From Nematostella vectensis (lineage: Eukaryota; Cnidaria; Anthozoa; Actiniaria; Edwardsiidae): a stretch of 64,000 nt of DNA. Where the stretch lies: positions 11,880,856 to 11,944,855 of the forward strand of contig NC_064040.1 of the NCBI RefSeq assembly GCF_932526225.1. Reading direction: 5' to 3'. Below the pieces are notes generated by a model, which was not told the DNA's origin, made no database searches, and saw nothing but the letters and a program-made list of their open reading frames with translations. Shown here piece by piece: positions 10,545-22,500 of the stretch; the first letter of the stretch is position 1, and each line of letters begins with the position of its first letter. A program made the position numbers and the translations under genes.

Positions 10545-13500
10545 ATGGCATCTTCGCCGTTGGCTGATCGCGCATCGCGTGTTTCGGGAAGGCGATCAAT
10601 TGCACGTGAAGAACGAAGTCCAACAAGTTACAAACCAGCGAGAGATCGGGCGAAGCGTTCACAAGCGCTTATTGAGGAACAGGTCAGATTATGAAGAATA
10701 CAGTTCTCAACAAAAACGGCAAAAAATAAAATGCACGGGTTACCATTATTCCAATTTGGGATGTAAATTTACTTACTTAGTTGCTTACTTACTTACTTAT
10801 ATAAGCTTAAGTAATTTCAACTTGCATATGGTGTCATACGTATAACAACATTGGATACATAGGAAAATATTCAAAAGTTTCTGATAAGTATTAGGTATTT
10901 TTTGAAAGAGATAATTTTGTAATATCTAGGAGAATACTTTGCCTTTCAAGGAAAACCCTTTTAATTCACAAAGGTGTACTTATGATTGACTGTACAGGTC
11001 CTGCTCGTCAGAGACACACAGGAAGCTCTAAAGAAAGCCTTGGAGACATTAGAAACAGATGCAACTGTAAGTTAATCTTTTGACTATAGTACATTTAGAG
11101 CAGTGCTTTTTATGCAAGCTTACAAAGAGCTGGTCCAGACCTGGGACTCTCTTTGCGCTCAACATTCTGGCTCGCGTGAAAGAGGGTCCAGTATTTATTG
11201 CATGCGCATGTGCGAAAATACACCACATATATGTGGTGTGGCCTGGTTGCTTAGTTCAAGATGGCTGCGAAAGGGACAAGCGAGGGTTTATTTCAGAAAT
11301 AATAAGCTGATTTTGGACGTGGGTAAATACTTGATTGTCAATCTTTTCTGAGAACAAGACAGATGATAATTAGAGTCTGGAAAATATATCAATCAAAGAG
11401 CTTTTCCGTTTTCATTATTTTCACGCGCGCGCTTTAGGCAATAGCGCCTTTTTAAACGAGCGCACACTTTTTTGGCATTTTTATAGTAAAAAAAACCAAG
11501 CAGTTCGCTGATATTCCTTCACATGCACAAAACATTCTTTTTAACTTAGCGATGATCGATTTTCGGAGCTCTGCACTCGACAAGGTCTAGCGGGGATCAA
11601 CCCTCCTTAGGCACGTCCATTATTGTGCGCGCTCGTATTTCAACTTTTGCCGTGAAGATCGCTAATTGGCACGTGTTCGCACATGCGCATGCAATAAATA
11701 CTGGACCCTTTTTCACGCGAGCCAGAATGTCGAGCGCAAAGTGAGTCCCAGGTCTGGACTAACATAGTGCCTTCTAGTCCCAAATTCTATTCATTTCAAG
11801 CCAATATGTTTTTGCAGGTTCTATACAATACAATATTATTTATCAGGTGCAGTGGACAGGGGGGAGAAGGGTGATGCTTGCAAACCCCCCCTCTTTCTAT
11901 TCTTCTCTATTTTCTTTTGTTTGTATATTTTTTTAGGGGGGATGTCTTTTTTTGCCATCAACATGCGATTTTCACATGTACATACCAAATTAGTGTTACA
12001 AGCATCACAAGCGTTACATGTATAAATCATATGCTTGATAAAAGAAAATATGATACAATTTTTAAATGTTTGTATTCATTTTTATCTGCACTCTATGTCA
12101 AACCCAGGTACCACCCTTTGAAACCACGACCCTTGCAACCCTCCTCACCACGCTACCCCCTCCCCCTCCCCCTCCCCCTCCCGTCACTTCCGCTTCCCCC
12201 TTTTTGGGACCACTCTTCCTCCCCTGTTTATTTATAGAAGGTTACCTCTTTCAAGTTTTGTAACTAGTAGTCCCTAACTAATGTTATGCACCTCAAGATG
12301 TGTTCTTCTGTTCTCTGTCTGTCTGTTTAGCCATTAATCTATTCACCCATGCAACTGATCTTCTGTGTGTCAATTTAGCCATCCATCCATTCACCAATCC
12401 ATCTGTTTATCTGTGTTCTTGTCCATAATTGCCTGACCCCCTTTTCTATCTGTCTTACTCCACTGCAGTAAAACCTTGCTAACTAGAACTCTGTATCTCA
12501 AACACTGCTGCTAATTTAAACATGATTCCAACTTCCCTTGAGACTATCATTCAGTTATGTCTAATCTGATAACTCAAACTCTGCAGCTAACTTTTATTTT
12601 GACAGGTTTCCACTGCTCTTCTCTTTTCTGTTAATAGAAAGATAAGGTATATTTCTGATGACATAACCTCAATCAGGGTGAGTTTGTTTTAGGGTGATCA
12701 TGAGCGGAGTGAAGAGCAACTTCAATCTCTACTTAACAAGAGCAAAGAGTTGATTGTTATGGTCCAGGTTAGTTAGATAAATTATTATTATGGCAGACAT
12801 TTATTATTAAGGTAATTGTCACTCTCACCTTTGTGCATTTAAAACATTTTTTATGACTTTGCAATAGCTTTTTTTATTTTGTGGTGTTTCTCATAGATGT
12901 GACCGTGCAAATCGAAAGCTTGAAATGAAAAAAACATTTAAATTTCCATGTTAACTGTTTTGAATTACTCCCAAAGCATACTTTAAACTTGTCTGTTTTT
13001 TTAGGGGGAGAGGGGGGTAGGAGAGCTGTCAACATGCTTTTTTTGTGCTGACATTTTTTATGGTTATTCGTGTTTTCAGGTGTTGATGAAGATCAGGAAT
13101 GAGCTAGCTTATGCAAGACTTGATCTGGAGAAAGCTGTCAAGTATGAAATTGGGGTATGTCACAGCCAATTTGCTACTCCCACTGTATTTTATCTTACAT
13201 TTTGTTTAACATAGAGAATTTCCATTCGTTTTTGTATAAAATGTGATTCAAACACTTTCCTGGATACAGTATTACTAATTTTAACATCTTTGTTCAGATC
13301 AATCTTTAAAAGTGTGCAAAACATTTCTTTGATGCTTATTTATAAGTAAATTCATTATAGATTGAGCCTGCAAAGAAGAGGGTAAAATGGTTACAGCAGA
13401 GATTGGAGAAAGTTCTTTCTAGTGCCCGATTGTTTTGTCAGTCAGCTAATTTGCAGTCTTCTCGATCCCAGGTACAGTAAGCCAAAGACACTACAATGCC

Positions 13501-16500
13501 AAAAAAATGTCCATGTGTATCTGTATGAGGAGGCTGTAATACGAGCATGGAGCTTACAAGCATGGAGCTTAAAACAAGTCCAACAAATAGTTCAGAATGT
13601 GTCTTCCATTTTTAGATAGTTAGAAAGAGTGACTTGTTGGTGCTAAAAAAACAGTTGCCCTTTCATTTCTGGGTAGTGTTGAGAGGGGCCTCAATCTGGG
13701 CACTAAAAAAGAGTATTTAATGATATACTTTTTATTGTTTTTATTTTTCCATATTTTTTTTTTCATTTATCTTCAGAGGCAAACCAAGTCCAAATTTTCC
13801 AGAGACCAAGCATCAGACCAATTATTGGACAGACTCAGTGAAAGCCAGCATCAGAGATTGTTTATTACAGAAACACCAGATAGATTTGGCAACCAGAGGG
13901 ATGTAGACGTCATCAATGACTTTAACAGGATGGTTCTAGAATCCCTAAGTAAGATTAACTGTTTTTGTCACTGACTAACCAAAGACAGTACAACTACAAA
14001 CCCAAACAGCTCTCTGACCCAAAATATGTAGACATAACATCCTCTGAATTGTGGCTTGAGATGAGTAGTGTGTGTATGTTGGGGTAGGTGAAGAAAGACG
14101 GTTCAAATGACAGACTGTTCTTGACATATTAATGTGGCCGGCATCAATTAAAAAGGAATGCTTATCCCAAAATTCATGCATTTTTTTAAAGCGCTCCCAT
14201 GCAATCATTATTTGCACATTTTCTCTAATTCTTTTAAATTCTTGCAGGAGTGGCTGCTAAGCAGACAAGCAGGGTCATGCTTGTGTCTCCTATATTTTCT
14301 TTGTGTGTCTGTTTATGCCCCTCCCCCAATATTTCTATACCTACTACGCTCTATGCTCTGTAATGGGGTTTGATTTTATTTTGCTTTTTTCAGGTCAAGA
14401 ATCTATTGAGTTTAATAAGACACCAATCTCTCAACCTGATGCAAGTATGCACAAGACAAGAGAAAAGATAGCAGGATCTCCAACCAGTCAAAAAATGACT
14501 GACAAGCATAAAGGGTACGTTATGAAGGGAACTAAAAGACTAAATAAAAAAATGCCAACACTAGTCATAATCTCACACAAAGTGGGATAATTACTGTGTA
14601 GGACCACTCTTTCCAAGCCTTATGCCTCAATAGGGCACTTGCGCCAAGGTATCATGTGACCTTTCAGGTGGTAAATTCAACACAGAAATGACTATGCCCG
14701 TCTTGCCAGAGAACAATGGAAAAAAATCTTTAAATGTAAAAACACCCTTTTCTGAGAAAAAAATTTCTGGCTTTATTTGTAAGCGCTAAATAGGTAAGTT
14801 GCTTTTTGTTACTTTTTTTGCTGCTACTAAAAGCTAGCCTGCTTGCAGGCGGTACTCGGTTATCATCGCGGAAAACCCTCTCCGTTCGATGATCAGGCGC
14901 CATATTGTATTCTAAGGCGTACGGTTCGCCCCCAGGAACCGTGCGGCTTAGAATACAATATAGCACCCGATCATCGAACGGAGAGGGTTTTCCGCGATGA
15001 TAACCGATTTTCCGCGATGATAACCGAGTACTGCCTGCAAGCAGGCTAACTAAAAGCCTGAGCATGTGCTAGTTTGTCACCCAAGAAGTCACGTGATCTC
15101 TAAGCACAAGTCCCCAATCATACATTAATACTATAAGCTAATGCTACAGGAAGAAAAAAACAAAGCGTCGTAGTGACCCCGCCCCTGTCTCAAGCCCCTC
15201 CCTGGCGGGACTGAAGCAGATACCAGCACCACAGGAAGATCTGTATGATGGTGGGGGTGACACCACACCTGAACCCCTGTCTGATGCTGAAGACGACCAC
15301 AGGGAGACAGCTTCAGTGATCAGCTCAGTACAACTTGATGAGGGCCTGGGTCTCACTACTGGTGAGTGCCTATTGCACAGTACCAGTACTAAGTGTGATG
15401 GTACAGTAAGTAAGCAAGAGTCACAGCTTGTTTTTATTTCTTTGTCGATACACCACACGCACCGATCGTGTAGTACACTCAGAGTTTTACACGCAAAATC
15501 CGTGCATGCACTACACTCAAACTACACTCAAAAAACACGCAAAAAACGTGTGTGACGCTGTTTAGTCTGTACTGTATTATTCTAAGTGGTGTAGATTTCT
15601 TTTTGAATACAGCATTCTACATTTACAGTAGACAAGTGATCTGCTATTCTCAACACAAAAAAAAGGTGTGCATGATGTGGATATTAGATCAAAATCTTTT
15701 TTTCCAATACAGAATACAACTCATGCAATTATGGACCGACAAATTTAATCCTCAAAATACAAACAATACTAGCTTTAGAACAATTACCGTTTCATGTGGT
15801 GGTGAAAAATTAGGTTCAAGGGAAATCAAACTTAGTTCGAGTTAGCAGGGAATTCGAGTTAGCCGAGTTCTAGTTAGCAGGTTCTACCGTAACTACAGAA
15901 GTTGTAGAAACTGTAGAAAAACATGGGGCTGTTTGGGGGTTATGAAATCAGAGATAATATAGATAGTTTGGTTTGTTATTTGTACACCTCTGTTAAAACA
16001 ATTTTCATTGAAGTTTGATCCTTTATGTATCTCTTTATTGGTGCAATAGAGAGACTTCAGGTGAGGGGTTGTGATATAGTATTGAATGTGAACAATGGGC
16101 AGACGTGCACATGTGGTAAGGATGTATATGTGTTCTTTAGCATCAGTGACCTCCTCAACTGACAGTCAAACAGACCAAACTACAATGACAACTCCAAGAA
16201 AGATACTTGAGTGGGAAAGAGAGAACCAGGATAGAACTCATGATAGAGAAGCAAAGGGTTCCCCAGGAGGGGTGAGACAACAGGCTACGGGTTCTTCTGA
16301 CAAAGAAGAGGACCTGCAAATGGATACCCATGGGGGGGAGGAAGAGGAGGACTACTGGGAAATGGACCATCATCGCTTTCAGTGGTCTGAGTACATGCAG
16401 AATCTGGACCCACGTTCCTGGCATGCCCTAGGACTGGCTATGCAGGATACCTTCCTTGTAAAAGGTGTGCTGGACTTACCTTTCTAGTCTTGGAATTCAT

Positions 16501-19500
16501 AAGTGTGTTGGAATTCCCAAGGTTTGTTAAGGTTATGGGTTTCTTTAAGACCACATGACGCCATGGAACACAGAGAGAAAAAGAAAATGTCAATGCATAC
16601 ATTTACAGTATAGTTGAATTCATTGTTGCACAAGAGAGGGGAATTTAAAATCCATTTCTCATCTGAGAAGGTCAAATGATTTATGATGCGACAGTGAAAA
16701 CATGAAAGCCATCGATTGGTAATGATGGTTGATTGACTACGCGCTATTCCCAAACGAGACAAGGATTTTGGATTCACTGAGGTTGCGCAACGAGCAACAA
16801 CAAAATTTACAATAATACATCTAAAGGATATTACTTATGCACAAATGCTCTATGCTACCTATATGCTGCCTATGACCTTTCATACCGGTTTTTAAATTCA
16901 CCTCTCAAGCAGTCCAAATGAATACTGTATCTCATAACTTTTTGCATGGTGGTTTGTGTAGAGCGACCCCCGTTCCAGTCTGACCTTCCTTGGAGAGAAA
17001 AGCCCATGAAAGTCAACAGTGTCATTGATGTACATGTGAGTATAACTATGAGCCATTGCAGATATAATATTTTGCAATGTAGTTTGCAAAGTGCAATGAC
17101 TATCTATATGCATGTTCTTATATGTGTTATTTGTTTAGAAAATTGCACTGGATAAGCTGCTTGTACGACTTCACCGCATGTATGACATGATAGGCCAAGC
17201 AACCCAGTTCACTGTCGACCCCCTGCCACAAGACGAGAAGCTAGAAGTGACTATGGGAAGGCATGATGGTAAGCCACATGATAAGATGGCATGACAGTAA
17301 GTCACATGATAAGATGGCATGACAGTAAGTCACATGATAAGATGGCATGACAGTAAGTCACATGATAAGATGACATGACAGTAAGCCACATGATAAGATG
17401 GCATGACAGTAAGTCACATGATAAGATGGCATGACAGTAAGTCACATGATAAGATGGCATGACAGTAAGTCACGTGATAAGATGGCATGACAGTAAGTCA
17501 CATGATAAGATGGCATGACAGTAAGTCACATGATAAGATGGCATGACAGTAAGTCACATGATAAGATGGCATGACAGTAAGTCACATGATAAGATAGCAT
17601 GACAGTAAGTCACATGATAAGATGGCATGACAGTAAGTCACATGATAAGATTGTGTGACAATAAGTCATGTGATAAGATGGCGTGACAGTAAGTCACATT
17701 AAAAGATGGTGTGACAGGAAGTCACATGATAAGATGGTGTGAAAGTAACTCATGAGATAGTCTGATAACCACTATCACTGTACGTTCTTCAGGAAGTGGT
17801 CCCCCTAGTGATGGCAAGATACTCACTGGATACTTGGTAAGTAAATGCAAATAATAAGATAAATCTATTTTAAACTAGATTTGTCAGTGTTTCACATAGA
17901 ACTGTCTTGCTTTTGGATTATGTTCAGGGAATGGTAGTCTTCGAGAACACATCCAAAAGGACTGATTTTTCAAGTATTCCTGTTCTGTTCTTTTCTGTTT
18001 CTGATCAGTTGCTGGGTACCCTACTCATTGAATGTTTTTACTGTCTGTTTTAGTGGTTTTTATATATTTCTGCTAAATGGAACTACATTTCTGCTGAATG
18101 GAGCTACATTTCTGCTAAATAGAGCTATGTTTTTTGCTAAATGGAGCTATATTTCTGCTAAACGGAGCTATATTTCTGCTAAATGGAGCTATATTTCTGA
18201 TAAATGGAGCTATATTTCTGATAGATGGAGCTATATTTATGACAAATGGAGCTATATTTCTAATAAATGGAGCTATATCTCTGCTAAATGGAGCTATATT
18301 TCTGATAAATGGAGCTATATTTCTGATAAATGGAGCTATATTTCTGCTAAATGGAGCTATATTTCTGATAGATGGAGCTATATTTCTGACAAATGGAGCT
18401 ATATTTCTAATAAATGGAGCTATATCTCTGCTAAATGGAGCTATATTTCTGATAAATGGAGCTATATTTCTGATAAATGGAGCTATATTTCTGCTAAATG
18501 AAGCTATATTTCTGATAGATGGAGCTATATTTCTGACAAATGGAGCTATATTTCTAATAAATGGAGCTATATTTCTGATAAATGGAGCTATATTTCTGAT
18601 AAATGGAGCTATATTTCTGATAAATGGAGCTATATTTCTGCTAAATGGAGCTATATTTCTGATAAATGGAGCTATATTTCTGATAAATGGAGCTATATTT
18701 CTGCTAAATGGAGCTATATTTCTGCTAAATGGAGCTATATTTCTGCTAAATGGAGCTATATTTCTGATAAATGGAGCTATATTTCTGATAAATGGAGCTA
18801 TATTTCTGCTAAATGGAGCTATATTTCTGCTAAATGGAGCTATATTTCTCTAATTGTAGACTGCACTTGACAGCAAGCCTGTATCACGTGACCAACCCTT
18901 ACCACCAATTCCTAGCACGGCCAATCAGAAGAACATGTCACTCATAGAGCGTTATCCACTGACAACTAATGCGAGCATGACGAGAATTGCTAGAAAGGTA
19001 AGAAAACACCATCGTTATTGGGTCAATCTAAGACAAATAAATTGTTAACACCATTTTGTAGACTGTACTGTTAATGGTAGAGAATATGAGTCGTTTGGTA
19101 AAACCCATAAAACGTGTTCCAATTTTCAGTGCTCTGATAAGATGTACCCACGCAACTCAGGGAACTGGTGCGAGGATGTAAGCGCTGGTCGTGATATACC
19201 CCGGATTGTGACGTCAAAACCAATCCTTCTGAAGAGGACTAGCAATATACAGGTACCATGTGATTAGTCACACCCTCATTCCCCAACATAGGGTGACGAT
19301 GTGTCTATAGTAGAAGGGTGCTTCTCCAGGAAAACAGCTACAGTAAAACATGGCGAAGGGGTGTTAGAGCAAAAAATTTAATGACCCCCAAAAAATCCGA
19401 AAATAGAAACCCCCCTCCCCACCCACCCCCCCCCCCCCCAAACAAATATTATAATTATAATAATAGACAAGCTTTCCAAAGAAAGAAAAAATCAAAACCA

Positions 19501-22500
19501 AAAAAAGTATGGATACCCCTGTCATGCTTATACTTGAGTAATCCCCTCTATTTTCCTGTTCTTTGTTACATTTGATCGCTGATAACTTGCATCATCAATG
19601 GAATTCATTAATAGTGTATGGGAGATTGTCATTCAACATCTTCACCTCCTGCCTATTATATATTTTTTGTTCTTAAGTCCCCCGAGGGTGCCCCCTTTTG
19701 GAAAATCCTGTCCCCCCACCTTTTAAGAAATCCTGGATAATTCCCCTAAGAAGTATGTATTCTCATGATGTATATCATGTATTTTCTGCTATCAGCCTCG
19801 ATACCTCGGCAAGAAAACGCCTCTCCCAAGCCCGACCTGGACAGAGCGGTATGATTAGGATCTGTTTCAGTGTGCTTCAGTTATGGTATTTGTGTGTTAC
19901 CCATAGAACATGGATTTTAACTTTTATTTACTTTGCTCTCTCAGCAACGAGAACGTCTGGAAACCTGTTATGGTGAAGCGGATAATTGGAGCGATGAAAA
20001 GTAAGTTGTCATCATGATCATCTTTTATCATCTCCACCATTTCCATCTTTTATTAACGTCATGTATCAGTTTTATAACAGTGCAACGCACACTACAGTGG
20101 CCACCTTGACAGTAGTGTAAAGTAAGCCAATAAGGATGTTAGAAACGAGTTATCGGATATGACGCACGCTACCGTGGTCACCTTGACAGTAGTGTAAAGT
20201 AAGCCAATAAGGATGTTAGAAACGTGTTATCGGATATGACCCGCGCTACAGTGGCCACCTTGACAGTAGTGTAAAGTAAGCCAATAAGGATGCTAGAAAC
20301 GAGTTATCTGATATTTGACCCACGCTACCGTGGTCACCTTGACAGTTTTGTGAAGTAAGCCAATAAGGATGTTAGAAACGAGTTATCTGATATTTGACCC
20401 ACGCTACCGTGGTCACCTTGACAATTTTGTGAAGTAAGCCAATAAGGATGTTAGAAACGAGTTATCGGATATGACGCACGCTACCGTGGTCACCTTGACA
20501 GTTTTGTGAAGTAAGCCAATAAGGATGTTAGAAACGTGTTATCTGATACGACGCACGCTACCCTAGTCACCTTGACAGTTTTGTGAAGAAATCCAATAAG
20601 GATGTGAGAAATATGTTATCTGATACGACGCACGCTACCGTGGCCACCTTAACAGTTTTGTTAAGTAAACCAATAAAGATGCGAGAAACGTTTTATCTGA
20701 AGTAACGCACGCTACCGTGGCCACCTTGACAGTTTGGTGATGTAAACCAATCACTAGCCAACCAGCGAAGGTAAAGAAATTCTTCAGTGAAAATAAGAGC
20801 GGAATCTTCCTAGTTTTAAAGTCCATCTCAAATATGTGATCTCGCATGCTATTTGGCTGAATTTCCTAAAACTTTTTCTTGGTGGCCACGTTAACGTGTC
20901 GCATTATACACACACCTATTTCACAAAAGGTTGTCAGTGCAAATGGAAAATGGCTTATGCGTACTAATTATTCGTAAAATTAAAGGTGTTAAAAAAAGTC
21001 CAGCAATGTCAGAGCCAAGCATTGGTAACCTTTAATGGATAATTGTTTTGATTTATCCATATTCTTCGAGACGCATGGTTGCTTTTGGTTGTAGAACTGC
21101 CATTTGCCAATCGCCATTTTCCCTGACAACTTTTATTGAAATAGGCGTATATTAGAGGATGAGCTTTTTTCTATCGAATCAAAATGTCCCTGTGCACATA
21201 GAGCCAACCTTGTTCAGTCATACAAGGGTCTCCATCAGAAAAAGGAAATTTTGGTAAACTCTACCCGTGTGATCCCAAAAAAGATAGCATTGATTGGCCT
21301 AGCAATGCTGGCACTGTTTGCTTGTGGCTTTAAAGCCGCATTGTCACCAGTTTACTTCCGGTCGATTACGTAAGAATCTCAGATGTTTTTTAACGGAAAA
21401 CACGAAAAAATATTTCAAAATATAGAAAGCAGTGTGTCTATTGGAAGTTTCTTTGATGATGTGACTGCTAATTTAGAGCGGATGGCCTGTTAAATATTTC
21501 GGATTCGAATAGATTCTTTTATCTTTTAACGGTTGAGGTTTCCGTCGGACCGGAAGTAAACTGGTGACAATGCGGCTGTAAGTAAACGCTGTAAGCAGCT
21601 CCTCGATATTGCTTATTGTTCACCAGTGATGGAGTCAGAGAGGTCACGTGAAAAACTGCAGTCGGGCTACGTGGATGAAGATGGACCAAAGTGGAGACGG
21701 ATTCAGGTGCTCATTTTACTGTTCACCAAATTTTAAGTTCCTGTAGGAAAGCATGCCCCAGGCCCTAACGCAAAGCGTCTTAATACAATCTTGGTTTAAA
21801 TCAACGTTGCTTGCCACTTGCCACTGGATTTCTTTTGTCTTGAGCCCACCTCCCCTCCCCCCCCCCCTCCCTCATTATAGTGCGTGGTTGTCTTTCCAAG
21901 CTGTCTTGTGAATCTTTGCGGTGTTCTAAATAAGTGATGTCTTATTATGCGGTCTAACTCGAACTGTCTTTGGCTGATTGCTTCAGGTTCTTTTGGGGGA
22001 GGAAGGGCTGCTATCAGCGAACCCCACTATTGTCATGGAAGCTGCCAAGGTGAGATATCGTACTTCCTTTAGAAAATATGATAGAATAGATGAGTTTTAG
22101 TTAAGCCTGTAAATTCGTTTTCAATTGTCCATTGTTATGATTTTTGTCACAATGGAAAGCAAGATTTTGTAGGCAAACTAACTCGCTGCACCTTCTTGTG
22201 GGTATCATCGTGCAGAATGTATCGCTTTCTTTTCCCTAGTGTCTTGGGCTACTTCAGTGCAGACACCCAGATATTCTCACGGCTCTCCAAGATTCAGTAA
22301 GTTCCAGCCAATGCATATTCTCCTAGCAAAACTACCATATGCTTGTTTCTAGCGTATTTTGCGGGCGCTCACCAACAGTCTAATGGCCAGAAAGTTGCAA
22401 AAGCTAGATCATCATACAGTATTTACTCGCTTTGTTAAAAAGCGTTTGATTTCTTACCTCCTTATATTGCCTTATATGGCGTAGTTTTGCAGGGGCTCAC

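Noticed and set aside
10393-10845. 150-codon plus-strand open frame overlapping the HEATR4-like first exon
   Set aside because: It reads exon 1 in another frame. The chosen frame, ATG at 10545 with a donor after CAG at 10682, joins in phase with all later exons.
14730-15065. Open frames on both strands in the 14835 MITE
   Set aside because: The frames mirror each other because the element is an inverted repeat. No transposase similarity is visible.
18028-18853. 239-codon open frame of NGAIFL heptads as a gene
   Set aside because: It is generated by the 21-bp array. It starts and stops inside the intron, and flanking exons splice across it in consistent phase.
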